DNA from: Elmis aenea
Lineage: Eukaryota; Arthropoda; Insecta; Coleoptera; Elmidae
Assembly: GCA_947652605.1 (NCBI GenBank)
Contig: OX393581.1
Span: 27,088,788 to 27,152,787 of the forward strand
Length of the DNA: 64,000 nt
Direction of reading: 5' to 3'
This document shows positions 37,456 to 49,359 of this stretch, piece by piece. A program made the position numbers and the translations under genes. The notes beneath the pieces were generated by a model. The model worked only from the letters and a program-made list of their open reading frames with translations. It had not been told where the DNA came from and did not search any database. Every line of letters begins with the position of its first letter. Position 1 is the first letter of the stretch.

Positions 37456-38546
37456 TGCCCGGTTTCTCCGATACATCTTAAGATCTAGCTGAATCTTAAG
37501 TTCGCCTTAACGGTATAAAGTGTTGCACCAAGCAATTTTAAGAACATATTCGACTTGAGCTGAGCTCACATCTTAAGTCGCTGTTTACTAGAACTTGAGC
37601 TGGAGTACATAACCTAAAATTATCTTGTATTTGCTTTTTTTGTAGTTAAATGTTTGTTTAAATTGTGGTTTAAGTTTAAATATGAATATTGACTTTATAA
37701 ATATGATAGATGATGCAGATGATGACTTGTACGACCCTGTAATTCCTCGAAGGCGATTTGTTCGCGCAAATCCATTTACGGATTTCGAATACGATCGTTT
37801 TTTTTATGCGTTTTCGCCTCACAAAAGAGACAGTTATTGTGATCTTAGATCAAATTGAGCCTCAATTGGAGTATACAGGGATTCGGCTTAAAAAGTTGCT
37901 TCGGCAATGTTTTTACACATTTGAAATATTTCATACTCCAAAGGAGTTATAAACGATTTTAAAAAATCGTATTTTCCAGTTTTTCCTAATTTTCTCGGAC
38001 ACCGTTTGAGATATTTCCAATTTCTCTTTGGATTATTAATGAGCACCAAATTTAGCAACTTTGCCAAATTTAAACCTATACTCTAGCTATTATAATACGC
38101 GAGATCCCCATGCTTAAACTCGAATTTCAAACATCCTGTATACATAATCTATTTATTTATTTTCTTCCACCAAGCTAACTAATAATTGTTTTTCCTCCAT
38201 GGTATAATTTATTCTTTTTTTTTCCGCCATTTCAACACAAAATAAAATAATAAACACCGAACTGTAACTTTATATGTGACTAACAGCTGATAGCAACAAC
38301 AAGATGTCACAGGGAGCCGTTTTAACAGCTGTGATGTAAATGGCCAATGAAAATTAGCCATTTCAAGCTGCCGCTAAAATGTGCCGACTTCTTGCAACGT
38401 TGCCAAACCGAGTTCTAACTTAGCTGAGATGTCTAACAGATTCCGGAATATGTTTTCTGTGCAACGCATTGGTATCTTGAGACGGTCTTAAATATAAGGC
38501 GGGCTTATATAAGTTCGATCTTGAGATGTGTCGGAGAAACCGGGCA
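37456..38546 (+). mobile_element. PIF/Harbinger element with a broken HARBI1-type ORF
   Basis: The ends TGCCCGGTTTCTCCGA and TCGGAGAAACCGGGCA are perfect inverted repeats flanked by the 3-bp duplication TTA (37453-37455 and 38547-38549). A plus-strand frame from 37682 (MNIDFINMIDDADDDLYDPV, then NPFTDFEYDRF) continues after a frameshift near 37800 as MRFRLTKETVIVILDQIEPQ, the N-terminal signature of Harbinger nucleases. The catalytic domain is missing. Confidence 0.8.
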
Positions 38547-38589
38547 TTAGGTATATATGTACAGTACGATACTTCACAGTTACGTGTTC

Positions 38590-38700
38590 CTAACCGATAA
38601 ACGGTTTACCGGTTTTACCGGCCAATATGATTACCGAAACTACCGGTAAATTTTGACAACAAATACAGGTAATTTCGGTAATTTGCAACCACCTTCTTAC
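38590..38700. repeat. Short tract with repeated TACCGG units
   Basis: Units ACCGGT/TACCGG recur about eight times in 100 bases in both polarities. It may be part of another element end. Confidence 0.4.
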
Positions 38701-38810
38701 AATAAAACCCACGAGCCAAAGAGCTTTGTTTTCTGCAGAACAATATGCACGAAAATTCGAACAAGTCTGAGTGATAAGACATTGGATACGATTTGCATTC
38801 TTACAATTTA

Positions 38811-39122
38811 GCTGCGTTCACATAGAAAAGTATTATATTGTATTGTAACGTGCCTGCAAGAGTAGCGTTCACATAGAGATATTGTAGGTAGTGAGTGTTT
38901 GTACACTAATGGCGATTCCTACGCGCATACACCGGGTTAATCGGTAGATCACTGTGATTGGTTCTTGTTATGGGGTATTGCAAGAAGTTTGGAACTTGTT
39001 AACTCATACAACGCGGCTTGCAACGCAATTCCACTACTTTGCTTATGTGAACGCTATCATTTGATATACTTAACTTTGCGTACGCTACAATACAATACCT
39101 ACTTTTCTATGTGAACGCAGCC
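38811..39122. mobile_element. Harbinger-type MITE, 312 bp
   Basis: The ends GCTGCGTTCACATAGAAAAG and CTTTTCTATGTGAACGCAGC are inverted repeats flanked by TTA (38808-38810 and 39123-39125). No coding capacity. Confidence 0.75.
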
Positions 39123-39329
39123 TTAGAAGAACTGGATCTGAATTTTTGAAAAACTGTTTTGCCAAGTCTGGTCTGTTACATTAGGAATTTACTATTGTTT
39201 TGTTATTTTATCAAACTTATTTCATATTTGTTACTGTTTATTATCTCTTTGGAAGAATTTATTACAACTTAATGTCATTGTTAATTATGTTTTTTTTTGA
39301 TGATTTTTGCTTTGTTTATTAAGAAATAT

Positions 39330-39648
39330 TGTATCTATATATTTTTAGTTTTATTTTTAATTATGTTTAAAAATTGCTACATAAATAGCGTATGTTGTGA
39401 TTTTTAATATTGTTTGTATTATTATAGTATGAATAAAAATTAAATTAAGCTGACCTGACCTGGCCTGACCTAGCCTGACCTAGCCTTATGTAAAGTAATC
39501 TAAAAATTACATTAAAAAGAAAAACATCACATTTACAAACAAAATTTGTGATGTGCCTGTATGCGGCGAAAAGTTGTGGCGGCGTAGAATTGTGTAGGCG
39601 AAGAATTGTGTAGACGAAGAATTGTGGGCGAAGAATGTTCCGGACACG
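39330..39648. mobile_element. Truncated copy of the 16.5-kb foldback element
   Basis: It carries the same central CCTGACCT tandem units, the gtatgcggcgaaaa boundary, GGCGAAGAATTGTG units and GAATGTTCCGGACACG terminus as the right half of 16499-17051. The left arm is missing. Confidence 0.7.
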
Positions 39649-39717
39649 AAATGGATCATATTCAGTGCCGACTACAATGAAAATAATGCATGAACTTCGC
39701 ACATGTTCATATACGAA

Positions 39718-41000
39718 CAATATTTTTTGACAAATGATTTTCAGACCCTTTGATAGATTACCGAATAGGTTAATATTGTGTCTGCTTTAATTTAAAATGT
39801 GTAGGCGCTGTTTTAAATTAAACTATTATAATTGCGTATTTTACACATGTTTCGACTAAATCCCAACTTCACAGTATAAGATAATATTTTGTGAAAAAAT
39901 AGCCATCCAGTATAAAAACATACATAATGTGCTTTAGTTATTTAATGTAATTACAGCCAAATTTCTTGAAAAACTTAAAGCTAAAATTAATACACATAAC
40001 GCTTTATTCATCTTTTGAAATCTTATGTAAAAATATTATACACATAGAATAATAAGTAGGTATACCTATAATGGGTGGGATATATTTTAAAGGACATTCT
40101 TAAAGAATATTTAATGCTATACATTGTTACAAAAAAGTTAACAAGGCAGATAATATAAATTTAAATATTACGCAGTTACATATTAATAAAATTAAATAGT
40201 TAAAACGTAAATAGATTGAATCCCACATGGCATCATTCATTGGCAATTGCTTGTTTAATTTTTTGTCATCTCGAAATAAATAACATAAATATATTTATAA
40301 GGATGATTTTTAAGTTGTGACATACAATATTTTAATAAACTATTTGTATCTGGATATGCCACAATTAGTGAAGATATTATTCAAGTTATTCAATTTGCAG
40401 TACTTGTTATCTATTTATTATGAATATAATACAATCTTTTTTAATAAAATAGAAGCAAATCACCAGTAATAATATATTATTTATTCGTATTAATATTAAC
40501 TTTTTAAAAACGTCTCTTTTATTAGGATTGTTTTATATACCCAATGTAGAAAAATCACAAACACTTTATAATCAGTGGTTTGACCGTGTAATATTGCTCC
40601 AAATAGTTTTATAATACCAGATTTAAAATCTAATTCTAATAAAATTACCTGCGTATACATTTTGTATTGCAATTTATTTGTAATTTAAGATAGCATAAAA
40701 ATCTTTATATTACACAACACTGTATTATACATAATGTCTGTGTTGACAATCAACAGCCATTGCACATTGTTATATAATCATTCTTTTAATACTTAAATAT
40801 TACTGATTAACTCAAGTAACCTTGGCCCAATTATTTTTCGCAAACTGCATAATTTTGTGTTAAATTAAGTTGTTAAATTAAATTTGTATTGTACAAGATC
40901 CGTCATTTTATTTCGAAAACCATAAAAATGAACGAATGGTTCTTTTTTTTTGTACAAAAAAAACTACCATAAAGTTTATTATGCATCTCATAGGAATGAA
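39718..41000. repeat. Segment duplicated at 54.80-56.06 kb
   Basis: About 1.28 kb aligns in the same orientation with 54.80-56.06 kb, with many substitutions and short indels, for example tttgacaaatgatttt, accgaataggttaat, aaacttaaagctaaaattaa and tgtatctggatatgccacaa in both. No element ends or coding frame were found in either copy. Confidence 0.75.
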
Positions 41001-41300
41001 TATGAAGCTAAATCACAAATAAAAGTAAGTATATTTACAACAGTAAATACAGTCACTTAAATTAATACATACGAGATATAATTATACTCTATTATTTTAT
41101 AGCAATATAGAGTGTTATACAAAAAATATGTAACGAATTAAAAAACAAAATATATTTTTTTATATTGTTACTAAAATGTTTTATCTTTGTGTAAGGACGT
41201 TTGGGGCACATTTATACCTGTTTATGTCTTTATTTGCTAATATAATAATCAATTATTAACTTTGATTAAAGTAACAGTTTAAAACTTGCCTATTTCACAG

Positions 41301-41580
41301 ATTCTTTGCACCCAAAATCCTGATAACTTTGAATGGATTCCAACCAAAGCGAACGAAATATATCTTTTAACAAAACATCACTTGTTATTTGGGGGATAGG
41401 AAAAGGATTATACCATGTTTATAGGACGAATGCATTACAAGAACTATTATATAACGACTGGAAAAGTTAGTTGAGAGAAAAAACTATGGTATTTTTGCGA
41501 CTGCCAACGGTTCTGAATATAATGTCAATAGTCTTGAGATATTGTCGTACAATCCCAATGCTTTTAAAACTCAGGATTCT
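41301..41580 (+). pseudogene. Broken DM9 (DUF3421) last exon
   Basis: After a good acceptor (TTTCACAG) the frame reads ILCTQNPDNFEWIPTKANEI, then LTKHHLLFGG, an in-frame TAG, then YTMFIGRMHY, ITTGKVS and another stop. After a frameshift the end reads GIFATANGSEYNVNSLEILS-YN. It parallels the last exon of the gene at 43.5-45.4 kb (ILCSQQPQNFAWVSTN, LTNHHLVYGG, LFIGRAQQ, ITPGKV, FDILTYN) residue by residue. No signal-peptide or middle exon was found upstream, so it is a decayed tandem copy. Confidence 0.8.
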
Positions 41581-41769
41581 TCAGTATTATAAATAATGAT
41601 GTATATTAATTGGGGCCAGAAATTGTATCAATTAATACGATAAAACTTGTATACCTTCCGCTTAAAAAAGTCTCACAGAACTAAGCGAAACAAAATAAGT
41701 TAACTTGAAATAAATAATTAAGAAAACATATTTGTTTATAATATGCTTCATAACTTTTTAACATTTTGT

Positions 41770-41995
41770 GTTATGAATTATTAGTTAAAAAATTGATAGA
41801 ATCTAAACAGAAATAGGTACGCAATAAGTAAAATAAAACACATTCAATTTCGCTCCATTATTACACTCAACAGGAACTTGACAGGAAGTCGACAAATGTA
41901 GTTTGTTTTTAATACCAAAAATGATATATTTTTTGTACTTACATATTACACACAAAATTTAGCAAAATTGTATTCAATATACGGGAGATTGTTGA
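41770..41995. repeat. Segment duplicated at 50.35-50.60 kb
   Basis: Blocks acattcaatttcgctccatt and acacaaaatttagcaaaa occur in the same order and orientation at both places. It is likely the flank of an old DM9 copy. Confidence 0.6.
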
Positions 41996-41999
41996 TATT

Positions 42000-42504
42000 T
42001 TTGTAAAACGGAAATAATATTAATGTAAGTACGTACAAGTTAGCCTCAACTACTGCGCAAAGGCGTGTAAATTTACGAAATTTATCTGCAAAATACCTCT
42101 CGTTATAAATCGACTTTGTAAGTATCAATTTCTTAATTACTAGAATTAATTAAACAAAACAAAATTACTCATTAGAAAAGTTATAGCATTTGAACAATAT
42201 TTCTACATACCTTAACCCTAAAAACTTCAAAATAAAGACACTATCGGCATTTGAAAACTTTAAAATGTCAACACGGGGTAAGATTTGGTTGATTGCAGAA
42301 CTAACTCAACCGTGTATCACACGAATCATGCGTTTTGTATTCTTGCGCTGTCTGTTAACCTTATACAGTCAAGTATTTTTTGCAGATAAAAATTGTACGT
42401 TCACAGACAAAACTACTTCGTGTTACTTTAATCTTTCCTGTTTTCGTATAAAAAAAAAGATTGACATCGTTATTCTGCTTGTGTTTTAAATTTTTCATTT
42501 TGTT
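42000..42504. other. Intergenic DNA of the DM9 locus
   Basis: A 99-residue open frame exists at 42190-42489, but it has no recognisable domain or splice context. Confidence 0.4.
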
Positions 42505-42625
42505 CTCATCCTCGAAAAACCGGAGTCAAAAAGTAGTCGGGAGTCGGTAATTTTTTCGACCCGACTCTGACTCCTGACTCCTTAAAAAATTTCCGACTTC
42601 TCGACTCCCGACTACGACTCTTCAT
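42505..42625. repeat. CGACTC-rich low-complexity tract
   Basis: Repeated GACTCC, CGACTC and GGAGTCGG units are arranged partly as an inverted repeat (gtcgggagtcgg with ccgacttctcgactcccgac). Possibly a MITE core. Confidence 0.5.
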
Positions 42626-42989
42626 CCGTGGTTTCCCCACTCTTTGCGTTGGACGTGCTTTCGCGTGACTCTTGTCTGGTCAGTCAGGAGATATCTTTTG
42701 ACATCGTTGCATTCGTGAAAGTTTGATAATCCGTCTTTGACTGATGATAATTGGTAAGTTATATTGATAATTACTTTACATGTAATTAAACATTTGTACT
42801 TGTATGTATGTGTTTTTTCTTTGGTCATCGTCTCCGTAAGAGACCTAGGTCTGAGGTGGCAACCCTAGATGGACCTTAAAAATTAAAACCCACCATTCTG
42901 ATAACAAATTAAGATTAAAAACTAACTGTGCAGTCCATTTAATACTTATTACTATGCTTGGTCCGTTAATAATTATTTGGAAGCAACAT

Positions 42990-43500
42990 AACATTCTGAA
43001 TTAATTAAAATCATTTTACTGAAATATAATGAAGGGATTGTGTTTTCTGCAAGAATTCTTTATTCAATAGGGCCAAGAAATCAGAGAGTATATAGCGAAT
43101 TTGGACTTTAATTCTATTTACTTAGTAGAACATGCATTATTGAAATAAAGTTATAAAAAAAAGGTTATTTACAAACAATTTCCTGTTTTCTAAATTCCTT
43201 CCTAATATATTAATAGCTACTTGTATGAGTTTAGATAAAAAACGAGAAAAATTGACAAGGACAAACAACCACAAACTTAATTGTTTATTATTGAATTTAT
43301 TGATAATCGATTAATAATTGCATGACCCTATTTGAATAAATACTCGCTTATAACATTTTATACTGATTGGTAACATCAAAACCGATTTGAGATGACAAAA
43401 TAATTAAAGACAACGACAAAAAAAAGCAAATTTTCTCCAATAATTAATTAAATAATTTAATGACCTCATTTAAGAATAAAAAGAGCGTTTGCTTAACTGA
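42990..43500. repeat. Upstream block of the DM9 gene, repeated at 45.5-45.85 and 49.95-50.28 kb
   Basis: Blocks such as gatcaaaac/catcaaaaccgattt, aagaaaataattatagata and the taattaaat-rich stretch recur in the same order in the three places. In this copy the block directly precedes exon 1 of the DM9 gene and so probably contains its promoter. Confidence 0.5.
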
Positions 43501-43547
43501 ACTTTTGCGAAATACATACTTATTTCTTAATATTTTTTAGTACCGAA

Positions 43548-45421
43548 ATGGAAATGGTATTAGTTCGATCATACTTTTTGTGGACATTATTGCTTTGTCA
43601 CCCAGCTGATTTGGAAAAAGTTATAGGAGGTATGTAAAATACTGCTCCGATAAAGCGCTTGTTTAAAAAGTGTTGAGCAATTTTACAATTGCGTTGTTTC
43701 TTTCCTAAATCTTAGTCGAAAATCTTATTTAAAACACGTTAACCGCCGTGTGCATCACGTACGATTCGCACTACATTTGTTCAATGGGTTGCGTGAATCA
43801 CAGTTGCTTCGCACCAACATGTTACTTTCAGGTCGCGCAGTTCACCCGTGATTCATATCGTAATGAAATGCTTATGGGCAATGGAAAAGTGTGGCCTGGT
43901 GAACAGATTTATATAATTAGCGCGGTCGAATTTGAACTACTTTGTACTACAGGTGGCCAGTTATAGAGGGTTATGTTTTACCTGTTTAGACCAAATTTTA
44001 AGGGCACTAATGTTGAATAAAACAATAACAATGGTGCCAAATAAAAATTTATAATATATGTCATTACAAATTTGTCAAATCATACATTTTTTCTCAAAAA
44101 ATTTGAAAATAAATTTTTAAAAAAATTTGAAAAAAATTAAATAAGCAAAACATGAAAAAAAAAACAACTAGGCGAAATTATGACTTGACGATTACAATGA
44201 ACAGTTTTGCACAATAGAAAAACAGGAAACAGTAAAATTTTTCGCACTGAACACACGTGTACACCGCCCGGCCCAGTCAGTAAAAATAATCTCCTCAGGC
44301 CGCGCGGTGCAAAGGTGATTCGCACCTAAAAAACCGATTTAATTGCATGAAAAAAATAAAAAGTCATAATAAATGATTATTTTATATTATTTTTAGCAAT
44401 TTACAATAAAAATATAGGGTGGCCCAGAAAACCACCAAAAAATTTAACATTGCGGCGGTTAACGTGTTAAAAAATATTGGCTCAGGAGCTGAGGCTAAGT
44501 TACCTCTAAGACCTTTTAAGAGTTATTTATGTATTATATTTAGTGTGTTTGGCTTAACACCTCACGTGGGGTTGTACATCTATTCTCTGGGGTAATAAGT
44601 CTAAATTCTGCGATTTATTTGAGAATTAGTTTAAGGTAATTTCTACATAAAATGACAAACCATATAAAAATTTAAATGTATTTTGTAAAGATGTCTGCAT
44701 TTATAATAAAACAATAATTATTATTATCATCTTTATAGGATATTATTGGCGAGATTATTCCGGTGTAATACCAGATGATGCATTCCCGGGAGGAACAGAA
44801 CGCAATAATCAGCCAATTTTTATTGGACGAACATTAATTAGCGAAAGTTGCTTGCCGAGTAAAATATATAACTCCACCAAGAAAGTGTATTATGGTTGGA
44901 ATCATAAGGAAAATGAAGCTACCAAACATATCCTGGTAAAAAAACTTTTAAAATTAATTCACATATTTAAAAACGATTTTTGTGCCTCCCAGTATCAATT
45001 TATCATTAAAATTGCAAAAAAAAGGAACAAGCCTTGTATAGTTCCAAAATGTGTGCCTTTTATTTTTATTTTGAAGTTTTTTATGGGTCACGCTAATAAA
45101 ATATTACAATATAGGCTAACAACTACAACAACTCGTTAAATCTTTATCAAAAAATAAAAAATCTATTCCATGTAGATCCTTTGCAGTCAACAACCACAAA
45201 ACTTTGCTTGGGTTTCAACGAATACTGGTAAATTGAGTCACCTAACAAATCACCATCTTGTATATGGAGGCCACCAGCCAGGCCATGAACTGTTCATAGG
45301 ACGTGCCCAGCAAAATGGAGAAATAACCCCAGGTAAAGTTACAGATGGGAGAGGCCTGCGGGTTACTCTCGATGGAGCAGAAAAATATTACGACAAATTT
45401 GATATTCTTACTTATAATTAG
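43548..45421 (+). CDS. Secreted DM9-repeat (DUF3421) protein, three exons
   Basis: Exons 43548-43629, 44739-44935 and 45176-45421 join in phases 1 and 0 to give 174 residues. The start at 43548 gives a signal peptide (MEMVLVRSYFLWTLLLCHPA). Exon 2 encodes the first DM9 repeat (YYWRDYSGVIPDDAFPGGTE ... IFIGR). Exon 3 encodes the second (NFAWVSTNTGKL ... HHLVYGG ... ELFIGRAQQNGEITPGKV ... FDILTYN). The G-x-I-P-x-x-A-x-x-G-G and F-I-G-R motifs are those of the family, which occurs in insects and molluscs, where some members bind mannose or respond to infection. That function is not shown here. An AATAAA follows the stop at 45448-45453. Intron 1 holds a TTAA-flanked MITE. A broken exon of a second copy lies upstream at 41.3 kb. 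The acceptor at 45175 keeps frame; the AG at 45186 does not. Confidence 0.88.
43743..44458. mobile_element. TTAA-flanked (piggyBac-like) MITE in DM9 intron 1
   Basis: It is bounded by TTAA on both sides (43739-43742 and 44459-44462), and its ends are CCGCCG and CGGCGG. No transposase. The 72-residue and 62-residue open frames inside have no support as genes. Confidence 0.65.
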
Positions 45422-45447
45422 TTATTGTAGCCAATCTTGCCATAATG

Positions 45448-45453
45448 AATAAA
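45448..45453 (+). promoter_or_regulatory. Poly(A) signal of the DM9 gene
   Basis: AATAAA lies 27 bases after the stop codon. Confidence 0.6.
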
Positions 45454-47220
45454 TGAAAATGTAAAGACTAAACTACACACTGAATACAATATTTACTCAA
45501 AATACAACCAGGCTTTTCTTTATTAACCGTGTTTCTTGTTTAATATTTAAAAATATTATATTATCCTAAGCAAAGGATTAAATCGGTCAAAGTTGCTTTG
45601 GTAATATTAAAACCGATTTCATTTAAGAAAATAATTATAGATAAGGACAAACAACTGCAAATTAAATTTTATAATAATTAATTAACTGAAATTAAATTAA
45701 TCCATCAAATATAAATAATTTATGGCTCCATTTAGTTAAATATTGCCACAAAAATTATTGGTTTACATAACTTTTAAAAGATATCTTAACTTTATAAAGT
45801 AAGAATATCATTTTTGCAAAGTTGATTGGACGATTGCAAACAAACAACTCAAGCAAGCATCAGATGTCTTCTGCTTATATGTAAATATACAGGGTGCACC
45901 ACGACCCTGAGATTCTTTGATAGCTCCTTTATTAATGAAAATATCAAAAAATGTTTAATACAAATATTGTGCGAACCTACTTTCTACATAATCTAAAATT
46001 ATTTTCAAATATACAGGGTGTTTCGTTTATGCGGCACATATAAAAATGTAGTTTTTTTAAATTGATCACCCTGTATATTTTTACATTTTTGGATTCCTCT
46101 TAAAATTTACTTTAAAAAATGTATAAGGTTATATGGGTCTTAAGTTAACCGTTTTCGTGAAATTTACATTTTTATGAAAATTTTGAGGGATACAGCACTT
46201 TCAATTTTTTTTAACATTTAAGTTGTTTAAAAAGGCAGTACAATTTCGTTTGAAAATTAGATTGGCCATAAATTAATTGACACTTTGCGCTAGCTACGTT
46301 TTAAAAATATTATACAGGGTGTTTTTTACGCTTGGTCAAACTTGTGAAACTTTAAACATCGATAAGTCATTTTTCTTAAATGCAACACCCTGTATATTTT
46401 TACATTTTCTTGTAAAGAATTTAATTGTCTTTCGAAATTATTAAGCATTTCCCACACCTAAACTTAATATTTTTCGAGCTATCTCGATTTTTATTAGTAT
46501 TACTAAGGCAATTGAAATATTTTAAAGTCGGCCATGGACATAAGTCGTAGTTTTTCAAAGAATTTTTAAACAAAAGATTAAAAAGAGCTGCAACTTTACG
46601 TTCAGTTAATAATTTACCCCTTTTTCCCGAAATTTATCGTATAAATTGTTCAAAATTATATCCTTGTTCATGTTCTACGCACAGCCGTAGACGTTGTCTG
46701 AAAGACTCTAGCACTCTTGATAATATTTCGGGGGTTATACCATTAAAAGCAACGCAGCAAGTAATGCAGTTGCCTAATATCCTAATAGATGGATAGGGCG
46801 AGGTAGACCAATCTCCTGGCCACCTAGATCACCTGATCTTACCCCTATAGATTTATTTTTGTGGGGACACATAAAACAGGTGTATTAAGACCCCCCAACA
46901 ACTGCTAAAGATATACAGAACAGGATTCGTGTTGCTTTTGATGGTATAACCCACGAAATGTTATAAAGGGAGCTAGAGTATTTCAGACAACGTCTACGGC
47001 TGTGCGTAGAACAAGGACATAATCTTGAACAATTTATACGATAAATGTCGGTAAAATGGGGTACATTTTTAGCCTAAAATTAAAGTTACAACTCTTTTTA
47101 TTCTTTTGTTTAAAAATTCCTTGAAAAATTACGACTTACCTCCATGGCCGACTTTAAAATATTTCAATTGCCTTAGTAATACTAATAAAAATCGAGATAG
47201 CTCGAAAAATATTAACTTTA

Positions 47221-47694
47221 GGTATAGGACATGCTTAATAATTTCAAAAGACAATTAAATTCTCCACAAGAAAATGTAAAAATATACAGGGTGTTGTATT
47301 TAAGAAAAATGACTTATCGATGTTTAAAGTTTCACAAGTTTGACCAAGCGTAAAAAACACCCTGTATAATATTTTTAAAACGTAGCTAGCGCAAAGTGTC
47401 AATTAATCTATGGCCAATCTAATTTTCAAACGAAATTGTACTGCCTTATTAAACAACTTAAATGTTAAAAAAAATTGAAAGTGCTGTATCCCTCAAAATT
47501 TTCATAAAAATGTAAATTTCACGAAAACGGTGACTTAGGACCCATATAACCTTATACATTTTTTAAAGTAAATTTTAAGAGAAATCCAAAAATGTAAAAA
47601 TATACAGGGTGTTCAATTGAAAAAAACTAAATTTTTTTATGTGCCGCATAAACGAAACACCCTGTATATTTAAAAATAGTTTTAGGTTATGTAG
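47221..47694. repeat. 474-bp direct repeat, copy 1 (left flank of the LINE)
   Basis: It matches 48886-49359 without indels, with four substitutions that I can see. Its sequence is part of the surrounding element's right arm. Confidence 0.9.
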
Positions 47695-48885
47695 GAATTT
47701 TTTTTTTTTTTTTGATGGGTTTTTCATGTAATCTGTTTTTTTTTTAAAGAAAAACAATAAACATATGATCTGATTTTAGAAACTGACTCGAAGAGGTGTG
47801 TTCCATCGAACACCCTCTATAAAAAAACTAAAAGAAAATTTAGAGTTTATACACTATGCACCAGGTCTAGCGGAGTTTTGCGTTTTAGTCTTCTGTAATG
47901 TTGACTGTTATCTAGTAGGTTTAATGCTAACGCATTTGGATGTACCTCAAGGCGTTGAACGTACCTTGTACTGCACTGCACAATCACGTCACTTATCGTT
48001 TGCACTTTTAGGTCTTTGTAGATGTTCTTGTTAGTTACAAACCAGGGTGCATCCACCATGGCTCGTAGCACTTTTGCCTGAAACCTCTCGATAATGGCTA
48101 TGTTGGAGTTAGATGCGGTTCCCCAGAGCTGGAGCCCGTAGGTCCATACCGGTTTAAATATGACGTTGTAAGCCAGCAGTTTATTGCGAAGGGATAGTTT
48201 CGACTGCCTCCCAAGAAGCCAGTAGTACTTACGGAATTTAGCATCAAGCTGTTTTCGCTTCTTCCAAATGTGCGTTCTCCATATCAGACCTTTATCCAGA
48301 TGCATACCTAGGTATTTCACATCATTTACCGTGGGTACGATTTGATTGTTTGTCATTACTGGTGGTGATTGGCCGTGACATTTTGTAAAGACAATGTGCG
48401 CCGACTTCGTTTCATTAATTTTAATGCGCCATTTTTGTGTCCACTGTTCTATTTGATTTATATTGTTTTGGAGTAATCTATGTGCTTCCACAGGATCTTG
48501 ACTCGTTGCTAAAATTGCAGTGTCCTGCGAATGTCGAGGTAGTTACGCTTTCATCTGTTGGAAGATCTGAAGTAAATAACAGGTAAAGGGTAGGTCCAAG
48601 AACGCTGCCTTGTGGTACGCCTGCTATTATTGGGTAAAGCGTTGTTAGTTCAGTTTAATATCTCACCCGAAAGAGTCTTTTTTCTAGATAGGATTTGAGG
48701 ACTTTATACATAGCTTCTGGCAGTTTCTGTTTTAGTTTGTACAGCAGTCCTTGGTGCCAGACCTTATCGAATGCTTGACTCACGTCAAGAAATATCGCTG
48801 CGCAGTACCCTCTTTTTTCATAGGTTTTGTTTATAGTGTCCACCACCCGGTGAACTTGTTCTATGGTGGAATGTTTTCTTCGGAA
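47695..48885 (-). pseudogene. 5'-truncated Jockey-type LINE with reverse transcriptase fragment
   Basis: On the minus strand it enters at FRRKHSTIEQVHRVVDTIN, then AIFLDVSQAFDKVWHQGLLY, GVPQGSVLGPTLYLLFTSDL, and a damaged F-A-D-D box (now F-A-G, frameshifted), then RLLQNNINQIEQWTQKWRIK, YLGMHLDKGL and the thumb region through LVWTYGLQLWGTAS-like motifs. A run of T at 47698-47713 is its poly(A) tail. The broken catalytic box and stops make it inactive. A 474-bp direct duplication flanks it. Confidence 0.85.
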
Positions 48886-49359
48886 GGTATAGGACATGCT
48901 TAATAATTTCGAAAGACAATTAAATTCTCTACAAGAAAATGTAAAAATATACAGGGTGTTGTATTTAAGAAAAATGACTTATCGATGTTTAAAGTTTCAC
49001 AAGTTTGACCAAGCGTAAAAAACACCCTGTATAATATTTTTAAAACGTAGCTAGCGCAAAGTGTCAATTAATCTATGGCCAATCTAATTTTCAAACGAAA
49101 TTGTACTGCCTTATTAAACAACTTAAATGTTAAAAAAAATTGAAAGTGCTGTATCCCTCAAAATTTTCATAAAAATGTAAATTTCACGAAAACGGTGACT
49201 TAGGACCCATATAACCTTATACATTTTTTAAAGTAAATTTTAAGAGAAATCCAAAAATGTAAAAATATACAGGGTGTTCAATTTAAAAAAACTAAATTTT
49301 TTTATGTGCCGCATAAACGAAACACCCTGTATATTTAAAAATATTTTTAGGTTATGTAG
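48886..49359. repeat. 474-bp direct repeat, copy 2 (right flank of the LINE)
   Basis: See copy 1 at 47221. This copy continues into the true end of the palindromic element. Confidence 0.9.

Noticed and set aside
42190..42489. 99-residue plus-strand protein
   Set aside because: No signal, domain or splice evidence and composition like the surrounding AT-rich DNA.
47221..49359. LTR retrotransposon (474-bp direct repeats around a reverse transcriptase)
   Set aside because: The repeats are pieces of the enclosing palindromic transposon, lack TG...CA ends, and the reverse transcriptase is of non-LTR type with a poly(A) tail.
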